58,601 bases of DNA, taken from positions 1 through 58,601 of the forward strand of contig NZ_JTCM02000035.1 of the NCBI RefSeq assembly GCF_000817785.2. The letters run 5' to 3'. Under the pieces are notes generated by a model that did no database searches, was not told the DNA's origin, and saw only the letters and a program-made list of their open reading frames with translations. This document shows, piece by piece, positions 15,928 through 24,668 of this stretch (positions are counted from its first letter, which is position 1; every line of letters starts with the position of its first letter). The position numbers were made by a program, and so were the translations under genes. The stretch is from Hassallia byssoidea VB512170 (GTDB lineage Bacteria; Cyanobacteriota; Cyanobacteriia; Cyanobacteriales; Nostocaceae).

Positions 15928-17001
15928 TTACAGGTAGCGAGATAAAACTTGACTTGTGGCTTTTCCTGTTTTTTCCCAACTAAATTGTTGGGATTGAATG
16001 ATGCCTTGGCTGGAAAAACGCGATCGCAATGCTGAATCAGTGGCAATTGTCTGCATTGCCTCTGTAATTTCCCCGATATTGTAAGGATTGATGAGAATCG
16101 CCGCATCACCAGCAACTTCTGGTAGAGAGGAGAGGTTGGAGGTAATTACTGGGGTGCCACAAGCCATTGCTTCCAAAACAGGGAAACCAAACCCTTCCCA
16201 TAAACTGGGAAAGACGAGGGCGATCGCTTGATTGATGATCGTTGGTAATTCGTTGTCAGGAACGTAATCAAGGAATTTTACCTGATTAGTTAGACCTAAT
16301 TCCTGAACTTGTGCTTGTAAAACTAAGATATAACGCTGATGTGTTGGTCCAGCTAGCCAAAGTTGGTAATCTTGACAATTAGGTAGTGCAGCGAAAGCAG
16401 CTATAAGTCGCTGTAAATTTTTATAAGAGTCTTGGCGTCCAATATAGAGAAAGTAGTTGCGGGTGGGTAGGTTAAGAAAACGAAAGTGGTTGCGATCGTG
16501 AGCCAGAGGGATCGGAGTAATTTTGCTGGCTGGAATTTGGTAAAAGTCAGTGATGTCCTTAGCAGTAGCGTGGGAGTTGCAAATAATATGTTGTGCTTGC
16601 TTAAGGACTTGGGGTATGTAGTAGCGAAAATAGGTAGTTAACCGGGAAAACCGTTTTCCAAACCGTAAAGGAATTAGATCGTGAGCAGTGACAATATAAC
16701 GACAACCAGAAAATAAAGGTGCTTCAGGAAGCGGAGAAAAAAGTAGACTATATTGCAGTTGTTGGCAAATTCTAGGTAGTTGAAACTGAGTCCATAATAA
16801 CCGCTGAAAATGTCCTTTTGTACCATCTTCAGGGGTTAGGTTAGGAGGAACGGCATAGCAAATGTAGTTATCGATAGCCTTTGGTGTCAATATCGTAGGG
16901 TTCAAACCCTGAAGATAAGGAATAATCTCAGTTGCATATCTAGCTATACCCGTATATTCGTTACTAATAAAAGATAGATTAAATACTACTGAATTATTCA
17001 A
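15928..17001 (-). CDS. GT4 family glycosyltransferase
   Basis: This is a 357-residue glycosyltransferase of the GT-B fold, family 4, without the repeat insertion of its paralogue at 9314-10537. Motifs are [14 protein letters not shown] near the start, [31 protein letters not shown], the second-domain opening [16 protein letters not shown] and the donor-site [18 protein letters not shown]. Its role is probably sugar transfer to a surface polysaccharide, perhaps rhamnose given rfbC next door, but the donor and acceptor are not readable. Codons and GC resemble the housekeeping genes, unlike the AT-rich block just upstream. Confidence 0.9.
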   Translation of the reverse strand: MNNSVVFNLSFISNEYTGIARYATEIIPYLQGLNPTILTPKAIDNYICYAVPPNLTPEDGTKGHFQRLLWTQFQLPRICQQLQYSLLFSPLPEAPLFSGCRYIVTAHDLIPLRFGKRFSRLTTYFRYYIPQVLKQAQHIICNSHATAKDITDFYQIPASKITPIPLAHDRNHFRFLNLPTRNYFLYIGRQDSYKNLQRLIAAFAALPNCQDYQLWLAGPTHQRYILVLQAQVQELGLTNQVKFLDYVPDNELPTIINQAIALVFPSLWEGFGFPVLEAMACGTPVITSNLSSLPEVAGDAAILINPYNIGEITEAMQTIATDSALRSRFSSQGIIQSQQFSWEKTGKATSQVLSRYL

Positions 17002-17040
17002 TTTGTTCTTCTCAAGTCAACTTATTATATACAAAAGATA

Positions 17041-17277
17041 TTATCTTTTTGCATTTTTACTATATCTATCCAAAACTTCAAAGTTAACAAACCCTGTTAT
17101 TCTTACTCTAGTTTGTAAATTAGATTTGATGATTAACTTGAAAATTTGGTCTATAGTTTTATCGTGTCTTTCATTAGGATGAGTACCACCAATAAGAGCT
17201 AGGTAATATTGGCTAGGAAGATATTTTAGAGTATTGATAGCTATCTCGTAACCTTTGTATCCAGATACAAATGGCAT
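17041..17277 (-). pseudogene. fragment of a GT4 glycosyltransferase
   Basis: The 78-codon open stretch matches the middle of the gene at 19473-20681, starting at its FVSGYKGYEIAIN segment. By eye, about 59 of 68 residues agree, through GGTHPNERHDKTID and RVRITGFV. It lacks the N-terminal acceptor domain and the C-terminal donor site, ending in an unrelated SKNAKR. It is the remnant of a partial duplication lying on the other side of the methyltransferase gene, in the same direction. It is unlikely to be functional. Confidence 0.75.
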
Positions 17278-17332
17278 TCTAACTTTTACACCTTAAAACA
17301 GAAATTTGACTTGCATTAATGACAGTATTGTT

Positions 17333-19444
17333 TTACTCAGGTTTACGCAAAACTAATAGATTCCGAGATGACCAACTCACAATATTTGCAAAATTGCTAT
17401 TCTCATCTTCTGCACGGGCAACCTGGAACAAATAAGCTAGATCATAATCAAAAACATAACCATGCTCGATAAACTTTTTAACCCACCAATGCCACTTATG
17501 AATAGTAATGTGTCCAGAACATAGCTTTAAGCTGTTCTCCTGGGTAAACATTTCTCCCTTGTTCATTACGAAGTCTCTTTCTGCCTGAGCAGAAGTACAG
17601 ATGATGTTAAATATAACTCCACCTGGACGCAAAAGTTTAAAAAGTCCCGCCATTAGTTGATCTAAGTCAGACTCGTAGATGTGTTCCCAGAAATCCCAAG
17701 CTGTGATTAAATCGAAAGGTGCTTGTCTATCCAAAGCTTCATTCGGTTTATTCACATCAGAGCAAATAATCCTATCTCGCACATCAGGATTAGCTCTCTT
17801 TACTGCCTTAGAGCTAATATCTACACCATAAGCATCCCAACCTCTTTGCACAGCTTTATGAACAAAGTCTCCAAATGAACAGCCTATATCAAGTAATTTT
17901 CGCCCCTGTTCTTTATCAAGAATGCCGTCTAAAATTTCTAGAACTAAATAAAAGCCTTCCCAAGTAGGTGCCGGTCCATAATAAATATTCCATGTACCAT
18001 CAGGCATGATATATTCTAAGCCTGCACCATTATAATATTCCTCTGTGTAATGAGTAGCTGGGTCAAATACCGTACCTATTTCTAATTTTCGGGGACAAAG
18101 TTGTAACTTCTCTGTCTTTGGTTTGTCCTGGTTTTTCGCCCAGTACTGAGCCTCTAGTTCGCTTTCAAAATTAGACAATACATTTATCAAGGCATCAACC
18201 AGTATAATGACTAATAAATAACCTTCATTAGTAACAATATTCTTGGCTCTGCTTTTACTATATTTTTCTATACCTGGTAATTCTTCAAGGAACTGAAAAG
18301 TATTAGAGCCTTCGCTAATACGTGTCGCTAGGTAGCTAAAATGTTTTTCCGATTTACAAAAATAACTAAAACACTTTCCTACAGGACTAGCAAGTAGCTT
18401 TATTCTAAATTGATTTAGTAAATATAGTCTTGTATAAACCTTTTTACATAATTTCACATCTTCTGGCTGTAATTTTCCTACAAAGCCAACAAATCTACGA
18501 TTAAAAAAATAATTAACTTCATCTTTATTTACTAATAGCTCTGACTCAATTAAATCAACTGCCTGAATTATCTCGTCTAAACAAAATCCATTATCTTGAT
18601 AAAAATTCAGTGTTAACTTAGTTTTTTGCACAACATCCTTCAGATATGAATCTGTTTGATTGATAATCTGACCTATTAAATTTAAAATATCATTTGACAA
18701 ATTATTATTATTTGTATAAAAATTTTCTGCTTGAGTCCTAATTGCAGAATAATTATTGGCTATTAAGGAAAAATTGACTACGCTAAAAGGACTTTTCTGC
18801 TGATTAATAATTTGGTTTCTTATTTCTTTATTGGCTAGTTCCGGAAAACTACGTAATGTTTGAATTAATCCATGTCCTCTAAAGTTTGTAACATATTTTA
18901 GCTCTAAATCAGTATCATAAATTTTGGCTACAGCTTCTACTGCTGCTCTAACAGGTGCATACAAGCAATCGTCAACGATAATTTTTGTTCCGGGTTTGGA
19001 AAGAGAAAGAGCTAACAATACATCATTTATGCAACCATGAAATGTATGATCTGCATCTATATGGATTAAATCAAAAATTCCTATGTCATCTTGAATATAG
19101 CTATTTTGTGTATCAATATTTATTAATTTGATTTCAGCATTGGAATGCGCTCGAAAAATTTCTTGAGCGAATTTAGAACTTGAAGGTAAATCAACTTCTG
19201 AGTCAATTCCGACAAATCTCTCCAAAGAATCGCCTGAACCAATCAGCATAGAAACGGCTGAATAACCACGCCTAACACCTATTTCTAAAATAGATTTCGG
19301 TTTCCAGCTATTGGCGTAAGAATAGTAAAAGTTATAATACTCAGATGTTGCAATACTTCTCTTTTCATCAAAAATCTTCCAGTCTTCTTCAACTATTACA
19401 GACTCAATAATTGAAAAGTCTTTGGTTAGTGTAAATTCAATCAT
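17333..19444 (-). CDS. fused double SAM-dependent methyltransferase
   Basis: This is a 703-residue protein with two class I methyltransferase domains. The first (about residues 45-200) has SILEIGVRRGYSAVSML, then FDLIHIDADHTF and GTKIIVDDC, like cephalosporin-hydroxylase or Methyltransf_24-type enzymes. The second (about 510-690) has KLLDIGCSFGDFVHKAV, DLITAWDFWEHI and LLRPGGVIFNI, of the Methyltransf_11/12 type. An alpha-helical segment of about 250 residues with no recognised domain separates them. The gene is clearly more AT-rich than the flanks. It sits in a glycosyltransferase/exporter cluster, so sugar or glycan O-methylation is likely. Two active sites suggest two positions or partners, which is an inference. 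Confidence 0.85.
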   Translation of the reverse strand: MIEFTLTKDFSIIESVIVEEDWKIFDEKRSIATSEYYNFYYSYANSWKPKSILEIGVRRGYSAVSMLIGSGDSLERFVGIDSEVDLPSSSKFAQEIFRAHSNAEIKLINIDTQNSYIQDDIGIFDLIHIDADHTFHGCINDVLLALSLSKPGTKIIVDDCLYAPVRAAVEAVAKIYDTDLELKYVTNFRGHGLIQTLRSFPELANKEIRNQIINQQKSPFSVVNFSLIANNYSAIRTQAENFYTNNNNLSNDILNLIGQIINQTDSYLKDVVQKTKLTLNFYQDNGFCLDEIIQAVDLIESELLVNKDEVNYFFNRRFVGFVGKLQPEDVKLCKKVYTRLYLLNQFRIKLLASPVGKCFSYFCKSEKHFSYLATRISEGSNTFQFLEELPGIEKYSKSRAKNIVTNEGYLLVIILVDALINVLSNFESELEAQYWAKNQDKPKTEKLQLCPRKLEIGTVFDPATHYTEEYYNGAGLEYIMPDGTWNIYYGPAPTWEGFYLVLEILDGILDKEQGRKLLDIGCSFGDFVHKAVQRGWDAYGVDISSKAVKRANPDVRDRIICSDVNKPNEALDRQAPFDLITAWDFWEHIYESDLDQLMAGLFKLLRPGGVIFNIICTSAQAERDFVMNKGEMFTQENSLKLCSGHITIHKWHWWVKKFIEHGYVFDYDLAYLFQVARAEDENSNFANIVSWSSRNLLVLRKPE

Positions 19445-19472
19445 AGATTCCTCAAAATAAAAAACTAGATGA

Positions 19473-20681
19473 TTAATTAAACATTAAATTTTTATAAATT
19501 TCTATATGAATTGAGCTAATTTTATCCCAAGAATTTTCATTCACATAGGTGAACGCATTTTTAACAAGTTGTTCTTTAAGTTGTTCATCTTTATCCAAAT
19601 TCAAAATTTGCCATGCTAGCTCCATTGAACATTCTGGTGTAATCATTGACATACAATCAACTTCCTGGTTAAGTTCATAAAAAGCTGGAATTTTGCTAGC
19701 AATAATCGGCTTACCAGAGTTCAAAGCCCAGGTTAATGCTCCAGAGGCTGATAATGTCGAAGACAAATAAGGAGCTAAACAGATATCTGTTGCAGCATGA
19801 TACAAATCCAAAACTTCAAAGTCAACAAACCCTGTTATTCTTACTCTATTTTGTAGCTTACATTCTATTATTAAGTTAAAAATTCTGTCTATAGTTTTAT
19901 CGTGTCTTTCATTAGGATGAGTACCACCGATAATAGCTAGGTAATATTGGCTAGGAAGATATTTTAGAGCATTTATAGCTATTTCATAACCTTTGTATCC
20001 AGATACAAAGCCAAATATTGATAGTAGCTTACAACCCTCGTCTAAATCTATCTTTGATTTACAGTCTTGACTATTTAATAATGAATATGTTGTATTGTAG
20101 CGTGTAGTAATTCCATGTTTTACTACTTTAATTGATTCGGGAGCAAATCCACTATTTATCAAAAGCAATCTTGATTTTTTAGTATGTACTAAAGCTGTAA
20201 AATTGCTATTGCTGCTATTAAAAAAAGGTGCTATTTTTGATTTCCATTTCCAAGTTTGTAGGGAGTTGGAAAGATTTCTACTAAGTTGACTTGAACCTTC
20301 TTTAAATGTTTTCAATATTGATTGCACAAAAATCGGATCTGTGTGAAAAGTTACAACGACTTTTTTTCTATGTTTCTTTAAATATATTAAAATATCATGA
20401 AAAATATCTATAGATTTATCAAACGGGTAAGAACCATGAAAAAAACCATGTTCGTGTTGGATATGAACTATATCAAAATCTTTAGCCATTCGGCAAAAAT
20501 TGGCAAAGTGTTCTCTAATTTCATTGAAAGACAAGTATTCTAATGATGTTCTATTAATTGGATAAATCTCATTATTAATTCCTTGATTTTCTAGATTATT
20601 TATTAAGTTACTTGTATATGTTGCAATCCCACATACTTCTTGCCATGTAGTTAAATGTATTACTTTCATGTTGATTCCCAA
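19473..20681 (-). CDS. GT4 glycosyltransferase, AT-rich block
   Basis: This is a 402-residue glycosyltransferase of the GT-B fold. The N-terminal part has VCGIATYTSNLINNL and DIVHIQHEHGFFHG, typical of mannosyl- or related transferases. The C-terminal part has LSIFGFVSGYKGYEIA, GTHPNERHD, and the donor region ICLAPYLSSTLSASGALTWAL. The E-x7-E motif is replaced by an SASGALTWALNSGKPII arrangement seen in a subset of GT4 enzymes. It is 28 bases upstream of the double methyltransferase, in the same direction, and probably co-transcribed. Possible earlier starts are shown by MGINMKVIHLTTW; the second methionine (MKVIHL) is the likelier start. A fragment of a sister copy remains at 17041-17277. 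Confidence 0.88.
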   Translation of the reverse strand: MGINMKVIHLTTWQEVCGIATYTSNLINNLENQGINNEIYPINRTSLEYLSFNEIREHFANFCRMAKDFDIVHIQHEHGFFHGSYPFDKSIDIFHDILIYLKKHRKKVVVTFHTDPIFVQSILKTFKEGSSQLSRNLSNSLQTWKWKSKIAPFFNSSNSNFTALVHTKKSRLLLINSGFAPESIKVVKHGITTRYNTTYSLLNSQDCKSKIDLDEGCKLLSIFGFVSGYKGYEIAINALKYLPSQYYLAIIGGTHPNERHDKTIDRIFNLIIECKLQNRVRITGFVDFEVLDLYHAATDICLAPYLSSTLSASGALTWALNSGKPIIASKIPAFYELNQEVDCMSMITPECSMELAWQILNLDKDEQLKEQLVKNAFTYVNENSWDKISSIHIEIYKNLMFN

Positions 20682-20761
20682 GAATTATAATTAGTTAATG
20701 ATAAGCAATTAAACAATTTTAACTGCTTTCAAGAATATACTTTGAATATCTTGTTTTCCAT

Positions 20762-21511
20762 TCAAAATTTATCTTTCTGCGTAACGTGTTTTAAGTAATA
20801 ATCAATCGTTTCATCAGCTTGACCTGAAAACATGATTTTTCCCTTATCTAACCAAATTGCTCGTTCACAAGATTGTTTAATAAAGTCCATGCCATGAGAA
20901 ACCACTAAAACAGTAGCATTTTTATTCCAAAAGTTTTCAATCCTTTGCTGACATTTATTTTTAAAGCTTTCGTCACCTACTGATAAAACCTCATCTAAAA
21001 TTAAGATATCTGGTTGAATATCTGTAGCGATCGCAAACCCCAATCGCGCTACCATACCCGAAGATAAACCTTTTACAGGCACTAGTGCATAATCCTGTAG
21101 TTCAGCAAATTCTAAAATTGACCCCACTCTTTCTCGCATTTCCATCCGAGAAAATCCCAGCAATACACCATAAAGCAGGATATTGTCCATTACTGAAATT
21201 TCTGTATCAAACCCTGCACCCAGTTCAATTAATGGTGCAATTTGTCCCCGCACGCGCACTGAACCACTTGTTGGTTGAAGAATCCGACAAATTACCTTCA
21301 ATACTGTCGATTTGCCAGAGCCATTCGCCCCAATAATTCCTACTTTTTCACCTGATTCAACAACCAAATCAATGCTGTCTAATACCAGTTTTTTTGCTGG
21401 TTGGTGATATTTACCCTCGAAAACGGATAAAACTGTTTTTTTAAGATCGTAGGAAAACTCTTCTTGAGTCCTTCGCCACAGCGAAACGTTATCCAAGCGA
21501 ATTACTTCCAT
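20762..21511 (-). CDS. ABC polysaccharide exporter, ATP-binding subunit (Wzt/TagH type)
   Basis: This 249-residue ATPase of the polysaccharide/polyol phosphate exporter class would power export of a lipid-linked glycan. It has Walker A GANGSGKST, the Q-loop region APLIELGAGFDTEIS, the signature LSSGMVARLGFA and Walker B ILILDEVLSVGDE. The H-loop is VVSHG. The GAGFDxExSVxxNI segment is diagnostic for this class. It lacks the C-terminal carbohydrate-binding domain found in longer Wzt proteins. Its start abuts the permease stop with no gap (21511/21512), so the two are one operon. Confidence 0.93.
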   Translation of the reverse strand: MEVIRLDNVSLWRRTQEEFSYDLKKTVLSVFEGKYHQPAKKLVLDSIDLVVESGEKVGIIGANGSGKSTVLKVICRILQPTSGSVRVRGQIAPLIELGAGFDTEISVMDNILLYGVLLGFSRMEMRERVGSILEFAELQDYALVPVKGLSSGMVARLGFAIATDIQPDILILDEVLSVGDESFKNKCQQRIENFWNKNATVLVVSHGMDFIKQSCERAIWLDKGKIMFSGQADETIDYYLKHVTQKDKF

Positions 21512-22660
21512 CTATAGCAGATCCATAAACTTAGGGCGTAACGAATGAAAACATATTATTCCTAGTGACAACATAATCAGCCCACTTAGCAAAGATCCCC
21601 AAATCAAATTAAAATTGGGTAATGTTCCAGACAAAGCAATTTGACGTATGCTTTCAATAATTGGTGACAAAGGATTTACGTCTAAAAAAGGCTTTACTTG
21701 TTTTGGGACAATTGCTGCTGGATAAAATACAGGGGTACCAATTCCCAATATAAATACAACTAATTCATAAAAATAAGGCAAATCTCTAAAAAATACATAT
21801 AATGCGCTCACCAAAAAACCGACACCCGTAGATACTAAAGCTAGCGAAAATAATGGCAGTAGTAGCGCGAGGACATTCACTATGCTCTTAGAATTAATGA
21901 AAGTCATTATTGCCAGTAAAGGTAAGACCCCAATTAAAAACTGAAATAAATTTGCTGCAATCATCGATACCGGAAAAATACTGACTGGTAGACGAATTTT
22001 ATTCAATAATGCGCCATTGCCTACTACACTCGCCAAAGCCTGAGACGTGGATGCTGAGAAAAAATTAATTACTACCAGTCCCGTAAAGGCTGCCAAAACA
22101 TAATTAAGTATCGAGTTACCATAATAGGATGCAAAAGCTGCTCCAAAAATCGCAGTGTACAACCCCGTCATAATCAACGGGTTCAATAATGACCAATACA
22201 CTCCCAGGAAAGATCCACGATAACGTACCTTTAAATTTCGACTTACCAATACGTGCAACAATTCCCAATAGCGTCGTAATTGCTGCTGTTGCAATTTTAT
22301 GTACTGCTGGAAACGCTTAATTAGGGTCTTAAACGATTTACTTGTTAACCAAATTATTCCGACTTGATAGCCAGTTAGCAACAAACCAACAGTGCCAATG
22401 ATGATTCTGACATAACGTACTGAATTACCATTTACTGGGCTAAAATAGCCGGTTATACCGAGCATTAAAGCAATAGCAATTAGTCCCAGCCCGATCGCTA
22501 AAGGCAAATTACCTTTTTGTTTCTTAAATTGTGGTATTTTACGAAAAATGGCAATACCTGTATAACACAAAACTGCGTAGGCAAGTAGAGGTATTCCTAA
22601 GATGAAACCTATGAGTGGTATTAACATCTTGCTATTTGGATGAAATGGGTTTGGCAACAA
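21512..22660 (-). CDS. ABC polysaccharide exporter, permease subunit (Wzm type)
   Basis: This is a 382-residue inner-membrane subunit of an ABC-2 type glycan exporter. The core starts at about residue 125 (ELLHVLVSRNLKVRYRGS), followed by LGVYWSLLNPLIMTGLYTAIFG and about six membrane helices, normal for the class. It carries an extra ~120 residues at the N-terminus with about three hydrophobic segments (IPLIGFILGIPLLAYAVLCY, LAIGLGLIAIALMLGITGYF, IIIGTVGLLLTGYQVGIIWL) that usual Wzm or TagG proteins lack. A basic, glutamine-rich linker joins the two parts. It leads the operon with the ATPase. Confidence 0.9.
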   Translation of the reverse strand: MLPNPFHPNSKMLIPLIGFILGIPLLAYAVLCYTGIAIFRKIPQFKKQKGNLPLAIGLGLIAIALMLGITGYFSPVNGNSVRYVRIIIGTVGLLLTGYQVGIIWLTSKSFKTLIKRFQQYIKLQQQQLRRYWELLHVLVSRNLKVRYRGSFLGVYWSLLNPLIMTGLYTAIFGAAFASYYGNSILNYVLAAFTGLVVINFFSASTSQALASVVGNGALLNKIRLPVSIFPVSMIAANLFQFLIGVLPLLAIMTFINSKSIVNVLALLLPLFSLALVSTGVGFLVSALYVFFRDLPYFYELVVFILGIGTPVFYPAAIVPKQVKPFLDVNPLSPIIESIRQIALSGTLPNFNLIWGSLLSGLIMLSLGIICFHSLRPKFMDLL

Positions 22661-22997
22661 AGTTTAACAATAATTCCTGCTTCCTCGCTTACTATCTATG
22701 GACTTAGTTTTTTTCAATGAAGCTTATATAGCTACCAAAGTTCCATTTTAATAAAGAGTCACCGAAAAGCTAGCTCAAAATCATCTTGGTGATTGTACCA
22801 TAAATTGTTTGTAGCGCCATATTCCCGGTTGGGATCAAAATCGTCAAATTGTTGGTATCAATTTAGACTGCTATTGTGTTGTTTTTTGCAAGAAGAACGC
22901 GATCGCCATACAGTTAGTGTTGCTCCCCACATAACTACTCCTCCTGAGTCACGGATTCAGCTACACTGATCAGTGGTTTATTGCATTGTAAATAGGC
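22661..22997. promoter_or_regulatory. divergent spacer with perfect palindrome CACTGATCAGTG
   Basis: The spacer is 337 bases between the exporter operon and the DUF2862 gene. A perfect 12-bp palindrome CACTGATCAGTG lies at 22964-22975, 22 bases before the DUF2862 ATG, where an operator or 5' hairpin could act. A HIP1 site lies near 22900. No coding signal is seen. Confidence 0.35.
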
Positions 22998-23192
22998 ATG
23001 GAAATCGGACAAAAAGTTAAAGTCTTTCGTTTGCGCGATCGCGTGTCTCCTCCTGTAGTCAAAAGGCTAGGACAAGTCGGTGTCATCCAAAGCTTCAAAA
23101 TGACTGATGCTAGCGGTGTCGGTGTGGTGGTGAAGTTTGAAGATAATTTTTCCACTTGGTTTTTTGAAGATGAACTCCGAGTCGAACAATAG
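22998..23192 (+). CDS. DUF2862 small conserved cyanobacterial protein
   Basis: This is a 64-residue protein beginning MEIGQKVKVFRLRDRVSP. It has a small beta-barrel-like pattern (GQVGVIQSFKMTDASGVGV, VVKFEDNFSTWFFEDELR), which I recognise as the DUF2862 family restricted to cyanobacteria and plastid-bearing lineages. The function is unknown; the SH3-like spacing suggests binding. It is 156 bases upstream of the ArsA-like ATPase on the same strand, so the two may be co-transcribed. Confidence 0.8.
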   Translation: MEIGQKVKVFRLRDRVSPPVVKRLGQVGVIQSFKMTDASGVGVVVKFEDNFSTWFFEDELRVEQ

Positions 23193-23348
23193 ACAGAACT
23201 TCCAGCAACTGAAAGTCTAAAGATAGAGTTCTTCCGCTCGAAACTTCGTCCGGAAGCCTCTGCGATCGCACTTCAAGGCAGAAGTTGGATGATTTGCCGA
23301 GTGCTAAGTTGGAGTTGACACAAACGGCGGTAAAAAGAGAATCAACTA

Positions 23349-24449
23349 ATGACCCAGATATTGACATTTTTGGGCAAAGGCGGCACTGCTCGTACTTTTT
23401 GCGCGATCGCCGCCGCCAAGTTATTAGCAAGCCAAGGAAAGCGGGTACTCCTAGCAGGACTAGCAGAACCAGAATTATCAATTCTCCTAGGTACGACTTT
23501 AGCAGCAGACCCCCAAGAAATCGCTCCCAATTTACAAGTCGTGCAGTTTCAAACATCTGCACTGTTAGAACGCAGTTGGGAAGATGTGAAAAAACTTGAG
23601 GCGCAATACCTTCGCACACCCATCCTCAAAGAGGTTTTTGGTCAAGAACTGGCAGTATTGCCAGGGATGGACAGCGCCCTTGCTTTGAATGCTATTCGTC
23701 AGTACGACGAAAGCGGCAAATATGACACCATAGTCTACAACGGCACAGGCGATTCTTCCACTTTGCGATCGCTCGGTTTGCCAGAGTCTCTAAGTTGGTA
23801 TCTGCGGCGATTTCGGCAATTATTTGTCAACTCCGACTTAGGAAAGGCAATTTCTGAATCACCTTTTATTCAACCGCTAGTTAGTACCTTTTTTAACGTC
23901 AACTGGACAGCAGATAATTTCGCCCAACCCACCAACACCGCGAATAATTTACTAGAAAAGGGTAAAGCCGCTCTTGCAGACCCCAAGCGCATGGCGGCTT
24001 TTTTGGTAACTACACAAGACCCGATAGAAGTTGCCACTGCCCGTTATTTGTGGGGTAGCGCTCAACAAGTTGGTTTAACTGTTGGCGGTGTTTTGTTGGT
24101 TAATTCCGACACGGACGCCAATTTGTCGCCGGAATTTGCCCCCCTGCCAGTTAGTGTTGTTCCTGACTTAAAAGCAGGCGATTGGCAACCACTAATGAAT
24201 GCCCTACCCGACTTTGTAGCACAAGCAGTACAGGCTCCCAAACCAATTGAAATTGATGTCCCAAGTCGTCAGGTACGCTTATTTTTGCCTGGATTCGATA
24301 AAAAACAGGTCAAGCTGACTCAATTCGGTCCGGAAGTCACTGTAGAAGCAGGAGATCAACGACGCAATATTGTTCTACCTCCGGCTTTAAGTGGCAAATC
24401 TGTTGCGGGAGCAAAGTTTCAGAATAATTATTTGATAATTTCTTTTTAG
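23349..24449 (+). CDS. ArsA/Get3-like ATPase with C-terminal HSP20-like domain
   Basis: This 366-residue protein belongs to the deviant Walker A ATPases related to ArsA and Get3. The P-loop reads FLGKGGTARTF: the first lysine of KGG is present, but the second, in canonical GKGGVGKT, is an arginine and the following residues differ. FLVTTQDPIEVATARYLW and GGVLLVNSD correspond to family motifs in the middle. Residues about 300-366 (RQVRLFLPGFDKKQVKLTQ to NNYLIISF) look like the ArsA_HSP20 domain. There are no arsenic genes nearby. A role in membrane-protein targeting or chaperoning is only suggested by the fold. Confidence 0.85.
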   Translation: MTQILTFLGKGGTARTFCAIAAAKLLASQGKRVLLAGLAEPELSILLGTTLAADPQEIAPNLQVVQFQTSALLERSWEDVKKLEAQYLRTPILKEVFGQELAVLPGMDSALALNAIRQYDESGKYDTIVYNGTGDSSTLRSLGLPESLSWYLRRFRQLFVNSDLGKAISESPFIQPLVSTFFNVNWTADNFAQPTNTANNLLEKGKAALADPKRMAAFLVTTQDPIEVATARYLWGSAQQVGLTVGGVLLVNSDTDANLSPEFAPLPVSVVPDLKAGDWQPLMNALPDFVAQAVQAPKPIEIDVPSRQVRLFLPGFDKKQVKLTQFGPEVTVEAGDQRRNIVLPPALSGKSVAGAKFQNNYLIISF

Positions 24450-24454
24450 GAATG

Positions 24455-24655
24455 GGGCATGGGGAATGGGGAATGGGGAATGGGTAATGGGGAATGGGTA
24501 ATGGGGAATGGGGAATGGGTAATGGGTAATGGAAAAACGTATTATCTGCCAATTCTCAATTTCTAATTCCCAATTCTCAATTTCTAATTCCCAATTTTCA
24601 CGTTCTGTGATTACCAATTCTCAATTACCAATTACCCATTACCAATTACCAATTA
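24455..24655. repeat. AATGGGG/AATGGGT array and complementary AATTCTC/AATTACC array
   Basis: About ten G-rich heptamers (24455-24535) are followed by about twelve CAATTCTC- and CCAATTACC-type heptamers (24550-24655). The two halves are roughly complementary. This is the whole spacer between the ArsA-like gene and chlG. Confidence 0.8.
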
Positions 24656-24668
24656 ACCAATACGCTTT

